Positions 34,972 to 45,730 of a stretch of 64,000 bases of DNA are shown one piece after another (positions within the stretch are counted from its first letter, which is position 1; every line of letters begins with the position of its first letter). Source of the stretch: Warburgia ugandensis (lineage: Eukaryota > Streptophyta > Magnoliopsida > Canellales > Canellaceae). The DNA is taken from NCBI GenBank assembly GCA_035236585.1, contig CP141139.1:18430990-18494989 (forward strand), in the 5' to 3' direction. The notes beneath the pieces are model-generated. The model made no database searches. It saw only the letters and a program-made list of their open reading frames with translations, and was not told the DNA's origin. The position numbers were made by a program, and so were the translations under genes.

Positions 34972-35505
34972 TCAATCCCTCATCAAATCCTCACCAAAAA
35001 GATAGGAAATCCTCTCCACTACCCATGAATCTCCACCGCTCTTTCTCTCATCTTCTTCAGGTAAGAGCTTAGCTCTGCACAAGGGGCAAGTCGTCTGGCC
35101 TTGATCCACCCACTTATCTAAACACCCAACATGAAAAGCATGAGAACAGTTGCAGAGCTCTCTAATCTCGTGATCCCAATCCAATCCGCTTAAGCAAACG
35201 GCACACACGGGCTCGGCGTCGCCTTTCCAAGTGCTCAATCTCTCAAAGAAATCGGCGAATTCTACAATTGGAAGTCTTCTCTTGATCGAATCGGAGGCAA
35301 TCGACTGCTGTGGAGGGGAAGATGGATGCTCATCTAGCGAAAGCTCGGCATGATCTAACCAAGAAGGCGTCAGATCCGTCGGACCAAACAGACCCACGTA
35401 AAAAAGGGCCAACCTGACCATAAGCCTGATCTGAGCCAAGATGTCAAATAGATCTACAAGAGGCTTTGGCATGGCAATGCCATAACAAACAGAAGGAAAG
35501 CCCAT
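34972..35505 (-). CDS. RING-H2 E3 ubiquitin ligase, BRH1/RHA1-like
   Basis: A single-exon gene of 177 codons, uninterrupted. RING E3 ligases pass ubiquitin from an E2 enzyme to target proteins; close plant relatives (BRH1, RHA1, RHA2, XERICO) act in brassinosteroid, abscisic acid and stress signalling. The N-terminus MGFPSVCYG is family-like and leads into a hydrophobic stretch (residues about 16-42), a possible membrane anchor. A complete RING-H2 follows: C101, C104, C120, H122, H125, C128, C140, C143, with spacing 2-15-1-2-2-11-2, plus Trp132 and Pro141 that usually contact the E2. The frame is open 59 codons further upstream, but I chose the Met at 35,503-35,505 because homologues begin there and the upstream part is CT-rich leader with a TATA-like box. 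The target protein is unknown. Confidence 0.92.
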   Translation of the reverse strand: MGFPSVCYGIAMPKPLVDLFDILAQIRLMVRLALFYVGLFGPTDLTPSWLDHAELSLDEHPSSPPQQSIASDSIKRRLPIVEFADFFERLSTWKGDAEPVCAVCLSGLDWDHEIRELCNCSHAFHVGCLDKWVDQGQTTCPLCRAKLLPEEDERKSGGDSWVVERISYLFGEDLMRD

Positions 35506-35635
35506 GAGATTGGACAAGGGAACAAGGCAGAGGAATTGAATTGCTTGAGAGGAGAAAAGCAAGGAGGTTGTTGGTTTATTGAATGAGCAGGAGGGGGAGA
35601 AAAGAGTGGAGAGGGAAGGCCTTCTTATAGGCAAT
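35506..35635 (-). promoter_or_regulatory. Core promoter and CT-rich leader of the RING-H2 gene
   Basis: On the minus strand a TATA-like CCTATAAGAAGG lies at about 35,622-35,633, some 120 bp before the ATG. It is followed by a C/T-rich stretch typical of plant 5' leaders. This also argues that the longer in-frame start at 35,682 lies upstream of the transcription start. Confidence 0.55.
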
Positions 35636-35682
35636 TTGGATGGTCGGTTTAGATGAAAAGAAGGAAAAGTGTGGTTGGGCAA

Positions 35683-36188
35683 AACAATGCTTTAAGAGGA
35701 TTAACTTTACGCCAAGCTCGGCTTGTGGCTAAAAGAGACGGCTTTTGCTACGTGAACACATCAGCAGTTGAAAATCACATATGTAAGTTTTAACTTTGGC
35801 GACGATATACGCACCCCTTTTCTTACTTAGCCCACCCCTTTTCTCTCTCTAGCTGTCCCTGTCACTCTATAAAATGGGTGACTCTGATAAGAAATTATAC
35901 TGTTTGAGAATCTAGAATACATGTAGGGTCTAGATGGATGGTGATCCAAATCAGTCATCTTTTGAGTCACATTCTAGATTGGTTGTACCCTAAGAATCTT
36001 CTTCATCAGAAAATCTCAAACATCAAATTTATCAACGTTTCTAACTATTGTTTTTGAACCTTCTATTTTAACTACTGATAGTGGTGGTTAAGATCATCCA
36101 ATGAACCATTAAAATGTATAGCCTGCGATGTGCTTTTATAAACGTAATGACCTTGTGAGCGTTCAAAGAGGCAGATTATGCTAAAGCT
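35683..36188. other. Upstream intergenic region of the RING-H2 gene
   Basis: No gene was recognised. It probably contains distal promoter sequence for the minus-strand RING-H2 gene. Confidence 0.4.
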
Positions 36189-36359
36189 AAAAGGCAGTTC
36201 TAGTGCACGAAATTTTCGCATATGTAGGTTTGAGAAAGGGGCAGACTTATAGTACATAGTCTTACATTGTATTTTTGCAAGAAGCTATTTTCACATCTTG
36301 AACCCGCAATCTCAAGGCCACACAAGGACAACTTTACCTTTGCACCAAGAATCCCCTTC
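36189..36359 (-). mobile_element. Au-like SINE, copy 3
   Basis: Reverse-complement Au SINE: AAAGGCAGTTCTAGTGCACGA at the left, TTGTATTTTTGCAAGAAGC, the B-box complement CTTGAACCCGCAATC, and the right end CACCAAGAATCCCCTTC. It is near full length and lies about 0.7 kb upstream of the RING-H2 start codon. Confidence 0.87.
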
Positions 36360-36619
36360 AAATTATGCTAAAGATAATACTATTAATTTGAGATTAATGA
36401 ATGGATTAAAGAGATAGAATTAATTAGTTTTCTTTTTCTTTTTTAATATGTCTGAAACTAACATTATCCAGTCATCTTTGGCTTGGAGACAAGATGATGC
36501 TAAAAGCATCCACTTTTTATCCATGCCGCCCCGTGGTTTTATTACTACGGGACCATTGAAAGGTGCCTACCATTGAAGACAAGTTTGACAATTTATCATG
36601 TCTATCTATTATAGTGGTA

Positions 36620-36900
36620 GTGATTCTTGAGATAAAATGAGCTGGCGTGAGATGAAATGATATAACATCCAGTTTGAGATGACTTCTTTGGTTTGAAATG
36701 GTCTAATTTGACATCAAATGAAGTGAGATGACTGAAAATTCAACTTAGCAATGAGTTAAAATGAGATGATTTTCGTCTCAGGCATCATTAACAATAAGAA
36801 GAAGAGATATAATTTCATCTCATCTCAGCTCATGCACAGGCGACTAAAAGTGATGTAGTCCACATCATCTCATATCAAGTCCGATAATCTCAAGCACGAC
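36620..36900. mobile_element. MITE-like palindromic element, about 280 bp
   Basis: The left arm (CTTGAGAT at 36,626, then AAATGAGCTGGCGTGAGATGAAATGATAT to 36,663) is matched in inverted orientation by the right arm (ATATAATTTCATCTCATCTCAGCTCAT at 36,811-36,837 and ATCTCAAG at 36,887-36,894). No coding potential. I saw no certain target duplication, so the superfamily is open. Confidence 0.55.
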
Positions 36901-36905
36901 TGACC

Positions 36906-37918
36906 CCCGAGATCCTGAGATCTTGACAACTGTAAGTCTCCTTTGTTGGGCAGCTTGCCTTTCTTTCTCAAGGAAAAGACGTGGAGTTGGACTTCTGATA
37001 CCATCTCTTGTACTCTGTCAACCCATTTTAGTGTTGGTCATGATTGTCCAACATCTGCACTCAAACCATCCAATTTGTGGGCCATCGCTAGCATTCGTTA
37101 TCTTCTAGAGATTGCTTGACAAACCTTCCTGATAGTCCAGGGACTTATTTTGGAATTATCGTGGGCAACCATTTTTTCTTGACTCCCGAAAGTATGTTAT
37201 TATTTATTGATCTTGCAATTTATAATGAAGATCCTTAATTATGATCCAGTCTACTAACATGTAGTTATCAAAGCCCTTCAGTTGGTGGGCCTCTCTCTAA
37301 TTGGATATTATCTAAGATCCGGAATGAAATTTCTTGGTTGTTCAGCTAATGGCCCCCTTTTCAATTATTACAATTAATTTCTATTTAATCCCAAAAGAAG
37401 TCTTAATCAATCAATCACTTGGATATCGTTCATGCATCATGTTGAAGTGAGGAGTGTCATCAAGATCACTACTGCAATAATCATCAAACATCATCAGGAT
37501 CATTACTCAATGATAAGCTTTTTATTATAGCTAATGGGGCTTCCTCTATTGACACATTTTTCCCACTAGCGGCACAACTTTTTCACCCACAAACACCATA
37601 TCTTGTTGATGACCCCACGGTATCATCATCAAGAGGAACGTAGGATCATGACATGTCTTTTAGTTATAGAATACATTTCTCTTGCATCCGCCAAGAAATC
37701 ATATTGCAGTGGAAAGTATCAGCAGCAAGAAGACCATTCAGTGATCTACTCAGGTTGACTAAAGGTTCAATCAAGACCGTTCAATTGGTGGGCCACTCTT
37801 GAATTGATATTGCCTAAAGGTTGCAGCATGGACTTTCCCATGAACTTTCGTGATTGTTCAGTGGATGAATTTCTCTAGCATTTGTTGCTGATTATTTCTG
37901 TATGTATAAATCCACGTA
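36906..37918. other. Non-coding DNA with diverged duplicated blocks
   Basis: The block 37,255-37,375 resembles 37,765-37,880 (both have TTCARTTGGTGGGCC and a later GTTCAG). The block 37,425-37,660 resembles 38,545-38,930 (ATCTTGTTGATRA and ATCATCAAGA words in the same order). No gene was found. Confidence 0.5.
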
Positions 37919-38040
37919 GAAAGGGCAGCTCAGCACATGAAGCTCCTACATAGGCAGGATCTCGAACCTTGCATTTTTGCAAAAGACTGTTGCATGCCTC
38001 ACTTGTAGCCTCTAGGTCATAAGGTGACAACTCAACCTTT
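37919..38040 (-). mobile_element. Au-like SINE, copy 4 (internally deleted)
   Basis: Reverse-complement Au SINE starting GAAAGGGCAGCTCAGCACATGAAGCTCC and passing TTGCATTTTTGCAAAAGACTG. It lacks about 45 bp between the first block and TTGCATTT, and its A-box end is worn. Confidence comes from the two conserved outer blocks. Confidence 0.7.
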
Positions 38041-39053
38041 AAATCCAAATGCAAATTATGAGCGATTAGTTATGAACATCATTCAAGCATAATTACAAAG
38101 TTCAGATCTAGACAAACCTAAGCAAGAAAAAATATTCAAAAATCTAGAAAACCTTTTGGGGAAAAGTCGATTCCTAAAGAAAGCATTATTAGGATCATAA
38201 TTCAATTTTTAAGTGGAATCAATAGCTGTAATTACAAATAATAGTCCAACCTTGAAGAAGTTATTAAGGTACACAAATAAAGATAGATATGCGAAAAGCA
38301 TGTCTGCTTATCCTATTCTAGTCTGAATGCCAAAAATGTCCTCTCCATTCTAGAAAAGCATTAGATATTTATCCAAGTAATATGAGCATTTGACCATTTA
38401 TTGATGAAATTTGTGTTTTATGACATAAAGTTGGCTTTTAATTGAATTCAAGAAATATAAGAATGAATCATTCTAGAGCAAATGGGGATGTTAAAAAGTT
38501 GGGACATTTTCAAAATATTTCAATTGTGTTATGAGAGTTTTGTAATCATGCATTCAAGCACCATGTTGCGCTGAGCAGGCAACAGTATCGGCAAGATCAT
38601 TAGTTCAATAGTCATCATACATTACTAATTATCACTATTCAATGGTAAGCTTCTTTTTGAGTTTATGGGCATCAAAAGAACATGAATATAAGTGATGAGA
38701 AAAAATTTAAAAACTTTTAAACTAAATAAAACTATGTTACTTAATAATAAAAAATAAAGAAATAAAATTCATGCGACCGACCCTAATTGGAATAAGATAT
38801 AAGCATCACAATTCTTCACATTGCTAACACAGTTGATGCACGAAAAAGCATCACATCTTGTTGATAAACCCATCACTCTCATCATCAAGAACAAATGTAG
38901 GTCATCACATGGCTTTGATTGACTACGAGAAACTGTTCTTTAATCCACCTAAATGCCATGAATGACCTACTTTTCTTTTGGATAAATCATTTAATATTTC
39001 ATCTTCTTCCAACAAACACACACATAATACCTATAAAAAAAAGAAAAAAGAAA
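38041..39053. other. Non-coding DNA with a short LINE 3' fragment
   Basis: At about 38,700-38,805 (plus) the sequence closely resembles the LINE end at 57,860-57,960: AAACTTTTAAACTAAATAAAAC, then CGACCGACCCTAATTGGAATAAG. The rest shows only diverged copies of the 37.4-37.7 kb block. Confidence 0.55.
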
Positions 39054-39221
39054 AAAGGCAGCCCCGATGGATGAAGCTCCCGTGTGTGTGGAATTCAAAA
39101 GAGGCAGACTACAAAAATTAATAGTATGCAGTCTTGCTTTATATCTTATAAAAGACTTTTTTCATGCCTTGAACTTATGATTTCAAAGTCATGCGATGAC
39201 AACTTTATCGTTGCACTAAGG
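39054..39221 (-). mobile_element. Au-like SINE, copy 5
   Basis: Reverse-complement Au SINE: AAAGGCAGCCCCGATGGATGA, GAAGCTCCCG, a worn TTGCTTTATATCTTATAAAAGAC block, the B-box complement CTTGAACTTATGATTTC and a right end at TTGCACTAAGG. Confidence 0.8.
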
Positions 39222-41950
39222 TATTTTTTTTTAAAAGAAAAAAGAAAAACTCTAGACCAATTTTTAACCTTGGAGACGCATAGCCGAGTCACCAACTGGC
39301 TTGGTCACATTCACGCTCCGTAGAGGAGACAAATATACGTGGAAAGTGGATTTTGGGTGGCTGCTGACTGGATTGGCCTCTCGAAATTGGCTGACGTGGT
39401 AAGGAGCCGGTTTCTGCTTTTTATCTGTCTCCTAACATTTGGAACGCGTGACGATTTGCTGTCTTCTTCATTACGTTAGTTTTCATGGTTAAAATTCGGA
39501 AGTGGAAGCTTGTGGAGAGTTCTTGATTTCCAATTTTCGTCTCTCTTTATCTTAAAGTTTGGTGTGGCCTTGGTTTGAGGGGGAGAAGCTTGTGTAGTCT
39601 CTTAAGTAATGAGGACCAAGATAAAGGGATCAAGGACCAGATCAAGCTATCAGTAAATTTGGCTCCCACTTGTTTCGTGATCTAAACGGTTGATCCATTG
39701 GATTGCAGATTTGCAAGACCTTGAAAAGTTCTCAACTGAAAGATGCCAAGAACAAATTGATGCTTCATGAAGTTTGAAGATTTGGAGTGTCATATTCGTT
39801 AGTTGAGTTCAGACTACCAAGCAAGGCACTTGCCTACCCAAGGGAGAAGCACTATTAGAGCTATGTGGCTTGAGTTAGAGTAGAAGTTCACAGGGTGGAA
39901 GGGGCCCACATCAACTTTCTCATGTATAATAATTATTTTTTATAAATCTAAGTCGCTTATCATATTTGAAATGGTTGATAAATGATAAATATAAAAATTA
40001 GTGCTCATTGAATGTTTTCGGCCTACGTTTTTGTGAGCTGAAACTCATGACCATTGTATTTTTTAAAAAAAATAAAAAATACGAAGCAAGTGGTTGGGAT
40101 CATCCTAACTCATTTATTTCTTGGCCAAATTTTTATTCTCCGAACAAAATAAACAAGCTTAGTTCTTCCAAACAAAATAGAAAAAATAGTATTGTGGACT
40201 CTTTCCATGTCTTGTGCGTGCACGCTAGTATGGGGATTCTATTCTTTTTTGTTTTCAATGCTGAACGTGCACACCCATGAGCAACATGAGACCGGGATAA
40301 CTTGGGAAAGAGGCACCTTCTTGGCCACTGCACTAACAGGCATTTGCTTTTGGAACTTATATCTTTCTAAACGGGTTCTAAGAAAAATATTAGAGTAAAA
40401 CACAAACCAAAAGAAATATTAAAAAAAAAAAAAAAAGTGCCATGTGTCACACTTTTATTTGTACTTCTTCCATAAGCAAGTTTATCCTTATCATTTTTCT
40501 TGTCTGTTACATGATATTTCTAAGATGGAAGCCAATGATGGTTACGTTGGGATCATCAACAAGCTTAGAAGTTTAACAATTTATAAATTGGGCACGCCAT
40601 AACTTTTCTCTAGGCGAATGCTATTTTGGTTTTTGTGACTTGTACAAAGTAGAGAGGGCTTTCCTGGAGACATGCTTTGTGGAGGAGTGTGTTGGCATTG
40701 GGTCGCTTGTGCAACTATACATTATTGGCTACCTTTAGGGACTAGACATATCAACCCAGTGGCACCATCCTCTTTTAGTACACGTAGCAACAGTGGAAGG
40801 AGCACATTGACACCTTGAAAGTTTGAGAATTAATTAAGGGCAACAAAGTCAGTGTCAAGGTTGTCCCAAACAATCCTCTTGCTGATGACTCAGTCTATTG
40901 AAGGATTAATCAACTCTGTTAATTTGACAACGCTCTCCTTGTCAAGATAATCAGATTGTGATGCAATTAGGATACTAGGTCCATCCATTGACACAAGCTT
41001 TGTCTTCCTACTATCCTCATTAGCCAATAAGGTTAGGTTGTTGCAGGTCTGCTGGGCCACTGGAGTAACTGGCGCTTGAAGTATGCTAGAAAATCAAAAC
41101 CCACTTACGTTGAAAAGGACTGCTCCCCTCGCATGTTAAGTTTCCATGTAACACCGGGTACGTTTGGGGCGTGGCCACGTCCCAGGGCCAGGAGTTGGAG
41201 GTTACTTAAGTGCATGCGCGTTTTGTGCCTACCATTTCAAAGTAATAACAATAATATAAATTATCATGTGATACTTCACCTTTACTTCTGCACTAATAGG
41301 TTAGTTTGGCTGATCTAACCGTTGATTTGACAAAAGCATATGGATTGTAACTGCTCTAGCTAGTAAAGCTTTTTTTTTTTTTCTTTTTTTTGGAAATGCT
41401 ATTGTCACAAAAGTTTTTGCTACTGTAAAGAATTGATAATAGTAAAATAGGTAAAAGAATTTTTTTTCATTTTCATGTTGTGTGGTCCTAACTACTGCTA
41501 AAAGGGACAAAAAATACTTCTGCTCTCTCTCTCTAGTTGGGACCACACGAGAAAAGGAAAGGATATTCTTATTTTTACCTAATTTGCTCTCAATTTTTAC
41601 TGGCAATGACATTTCCTTTTTCTTTTTTTGGTTAAACACTATATTTCATTGAACCGATGTGACCAATAGTGGTTCAAGTGTATATACAAAGGATTTCTTT
41701 TTTTACACTTTTTTTATCACTCATAAATCTCATGATAAGTTCCTAAAGATTCATATTGAATTCTCTTAGGGCCATGACAGGTTGAGGAGAGCTCTCATAG
41801 GCTTTGGAGGATCGAATCACATAAAAGAAAAGTCTTATCCATCGAATCACAAACAAAACTTAATTGACTTCTTCTCCAAATAAGCAAAGCATCCTTGGCT
41901 CGGCATTATGGCACATAGGGCTTTAGCACTACTATAGCAATTTGCTAACT
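39222..41950. other. Non-coding DNA, nothing recognised
   Basis: Only short frames without domains (for example 40,008-40,280 and 41,301-41,639) plus A- and T-homopolymers (40,421-40,436 and 41,371-41,391). No gene or known repeat was identified. Confidence 0.45.
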
Positions 41951-41954
41951 CGAA

Positions 41955-42300
41955 CCACCCTACTATGAGAATCTAGCTTTGCTAATGTAGTCAATTTGGC
42001 CTCAACAAGTCATTCCTTGAGTCTTCCCCCTTTATGAGTGGACTAACTTAGGGAAGGGCCAATTTGACCTCCACCAAAGCCTACTTCTTAACCACTAATT
42101 CTGAGCAAATAGTAGACAATCTCTTAGGCAGCTATATGACATGCAACATGTTGGTTGGTGCTAGCATATTTCTCATATTGATCCGAGGGCAATCACCTTT
42201 TCCCTAAGAAAATGGCAATCAACTTCTACATGATTTGTTCCCTCATGGAAAAATAGCATTGCATTGGGCAAGGTAAAGCTTTTAAGGTTAGTCGGCAAAG
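41955..42300 (-). pseudogene. Ty1/copia polyprotein remnant, C-terminal end
   Basis: On the minus strand, 42,194-42,260 reads LPNAMLFFHEGTNHVEVDCHFLREKV, the block just after the RNase H domain in plant copia elements (normally HxRTKHIEIDCHFIREK). Downstream pieces in shifted frames fit the short C-terminal tail that follows. Frame changes begin right after the motif. No LTR was identified nearby. Confidence 0.75.
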
Positions 42301-43835
42301 TATGAGTTATCTTTAAGTATTATCATTTGCTCATTCATTACTAGAAGCTAATTCAGTGCACAAAATGTAGTTCACATCCTTCTAGGATTCAATTTGTGGA
42401 AAGCCATACCATGTGCAAAGTGACACAGGAGAGGGTTCAGCTATAGTTTCTAGTAATTAATACAATATAAGATAATTTATTAATAAGAAATTTTATTTCT
42501 ATGCCCCAAAGTTTGCACTTTTTTTACTAAGGACCTTAAAATTGGAAATGTCACATTTGCATCTTGAAGTATACTTAAGTGAATCAATGTAGTGCTGCCA
42601 TTTAGTAGCTATTAATTTTTTGGATGGAATTACTTCATGTGTCTCTCACACATTTTTTTCGAAAGGACAAATGGTCCCAAACTTCCTTCCACCTTCATCT
42701 TCCTTATTTATTAGACTATGAAGGTGCACTAAAGAAATGAAGAAGTGAGAGGAGAAATGAAGATAGCTTTCTTGTAAGGAAGTAAAGTAAGGAAGAAGAT
42801 CCTTCTACAACTATTTGTAAGTGTATTTCATTAGTTCCATCACTTTGCAACTGCTTTGTTGGGACAAAAACAGTTACCTCCTAGACTAACGGGAATCCTG
42901 GAAGGAGATTTTATACTTATGATTGTAGTGAGGTAAGGATTTCCTATCCAAATTAGTTCCATTTGTGAACTTCCATTAAAATCCAGTTAGCATTGATTTC
43001 TAATTTACTTTGCAATTAAAGGACAATCTCTATAATCTTTTTTGTGGCACAATCTACCAATAATCCTAGATCAAGGGAAACCATTCTGGGCTTTTTAAGA
43101 AGATTAAGCCACCAACAGAGTGAGATTGAGAATGAAAATGGGAAGAAAGGACAAGTTATTGACTCTTTTGGTCTTTAGCTGGATGCTTTTTATTTTAGTT
43201 TGAAATGGTCAGGTCTGGCCCATTCCTCGAAAGAAGTTTTTATGGCATGCTTTCTATGCTCTTCTAAAAGGAACATGCTTTCTTTACTCTTGTGTGTCCA
43301 ATTGCATGATCACTTCTTAGGAAACATGATCGCACTGTATCTTACTCAAGGAGGGCCATGTGTCCAAGTGATGCCTTTACAAGATCTTAGTCACACAACT
43401 ATGTGCTATTTCTTTTTCAGCTTGGTGCCTTTCATGCTCTTAATATTGCAAGGCTTTTTTACTATGTTTCCCTTGAAAGTCTAGATAAATGGGATGACCC
43501 AATAAACAACTGCATATCATTATCGAGGATGATATTGCAAACATCATTGGGGAATAAAGTTTTGGCTTATCATGATTAATGTGAGTCAAATTTGGTGTCT
43601 ACAAGATATAGTTAAAGGGAAACTTGTCCAATAGGTTGTTATGTCTCTATACCTAATCACTAATGTTATGCTTGTCAAGGGATCTCCTTGGAAGAACCTC
43701 TACACTTCAATGTTATTGGTACTAAGAGCTACTTCTTTCGAAATGATTAACAACATACGTATAGTTAAGATAATTACTCATTTGTAGCTAAAAACATTGA
43801 TATTTCAATGGAGAGTATTTACAGAGTCTTTTTCT
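42301..43835. other. Non-coding DNA between copia and MULE remnants
   Basis: No supportable gene. A 94-codon plus-strand frame at 43,200-43,484 is Cys/Leu/Phe-rich but has no known motif. Part of the copia or MULE debris may extend here unrecognised. Confidence 0.4.
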
Positions 43836-43839
43836 TTCA

Positions 43840-45730
43840 TTTTCCTTGATTCTTGTACGAACAACCCCTTTTGTTATGCCCTATTTGATTTCATATGTTA
43901 CACTTGAAGCTATTGCCACACATGCTCATCTTAGGGGACTTTGTTTCCCTTTCTTATTTCTTCTTTTCTTAGGTCTCCTTAGTTGTTTCTTGAAATATGG
44001 GGGTAACAAAAGACCTAGGCCACATGTTTACAATGTCCATGGACTTATGATAGGAAAATATTTGCTAATGTATGTGTCTTTTTTATACTAATGAGATATA
44101 TAGATCTCTGGTCCTTACTCCATGAACCAAATTCACAAATCCTACTTAAATGCCATTTTTTGTATGAAGAATGACCTTTCGGCACTACAACTAAATATTG
44201 ATCTCCCCGTATGCATCTAATTTTGATTCTTCCTCCTACATGTGTCGAAATGCATTTCCCACTTTCCTTATTATTCATTTCTAACAATTGCTTAATTCTT
44301 GAACAAATCTCCTTCCCAAATATCCTATTCTCCCTCTCTCTTTCTTACTTACCTACTATGTCATGCCTTTTATCCTTCCATAGAGTTAGAATTGGCTTGT
44401 CCTTGTGATATCTGATCAAGTTATTAAAAGACTCACACAAGTTGTCCCAAAGGATGTCAAAGTTTGGGAGAGTATAAAGTGACTTCTTGGCCATTGGTGT
44501 GGTGACTTATTAGCAAACCACTTCAATGTTTCTTTTGTCAAGATCTTCATTGCTTTCATGAGGAATGCAACATTAGATGTCATAGTTGCATCCCAAACAA
44601 GCTCATTGTATCTACTACTAGGAAACCCAGAATCCCTAAATTTAGCATGTAGGTGCACAACATGACCTATGGTCACTATTGTGGGGTATCTCTTTAAGAC
44701 ATTTTACTATTCCTTTATTCTTGTTACATATAAATGTTTAGGTATGCTGATCATCTGGGACACTAAGATCCTTAGTGAATAGTTTTAGGAATTAAGACCA
44801 TGTATCATAACACACATATAAACAACTAACCAAGCAACATGGTAGTGTCCATTTGCCATCAAGTGCCACTACACTCAATATTTAGACACTTTGATGACCC
44901 TTCAAAAGACATCCATCCAACACAATCACTTGCCCATACCATATTATTCCCTCTTTTTTGCACCTAAGTATATATGCACACTCAAGAACTAAGGCTTGCC
45001 TTCAAGGATCTCTACTCCTCACACTTCATAACAACAGTAATTCCTCATTTTTTACTCTTCAACTCTAACCAATAATAATTTAATCTCTCATATTGTGCTT
45101 CACTAGTAATTTAATCTCTCAATGCCTTAACATCAAACTTGGAGTTAAGCATCATCAATATTTCTTGCTTGGCCACTTTGAAGTCAATTGAGTGTTGATG
45201 AATTTCTTGGCACAAGAATGCTTTGGAAAATTATGTCTTCATTTGGAGTGTGGGCTCATTGGTCATTTTAGAAGAAAAAATATCCACTTGCATGTTAGTT
45301 CTCTGTGTTTGACCCTAGCTCTATCTTTGGAATTTTTCAAAAAATATACATCTTTCCCTTAGCTTCCTTGAATGCGATATTGTTTTTAACTGTCATGCCA
45401 ACTTCAAAAGTTGGTAGCTACATCTCGAAAGAAGTATTATATTATAGAAAAACATTCCTTTCCTCTTGGTTAGACTTAGATGAAGTGTACTTCTCATGAA
45501 ATGAACTATGATGATCTACTAGTTCTACATCATCCTATCTTGCGTCTTTGTAACTTGGCCTTACTTTGGCTTGTAGTTTGACATTGATACTCTATGTTAT
45601 CATTAACATTGATTGTAGAAAATCTCTCATCATCATCTTCTAGGCCATACTCATCATCCAAGAATTCAAAGTAGGTATATTCACTGTCATTATCTACTTC
45701 CCAACTAAATCATCTTTCAAACATTGTTCT
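43840..45730 (-). pseudogene. MULE (Mutator-like) transposase remnant
   Basis: Read on the minus strand, the parts of a plant MuDR-type transposase occur in order. There is an acidic start (about 45,630-45,700), then an N-terminal domain piece LPTFEVGMTVKNNIAFKEAKGKMY (about 45,350-45,425). The catalytic region start VLDGCLLKGHQSV is at 44,885-44,925, with DTWSxFLKLF near 44,795. Then come an HLHAKFRDSGF helix (about 44,620-44,660), a following helical block ending NKSPHQWPRSHF, and CISTHVGG...GDQYLV with a worn SWIM zinc finger (44,110-44,260, first Cys pair lost). A basic tail is near 43,900-43,990. These enzymes cut and paste Mutator DNA transposons. Stops and frame changes occur throughout. 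Terminal inverted repeats were not found. Confidence 0.85.

Noticed and set aside
35506-35682. N-terminal 59-codon extension of the RING-H2 protein
   Set aside because: Family members begin at the internal MGFP start. The extension overlaps a TATA-like box and CT-rich leader, so it is probably untranscribed or untranslated.
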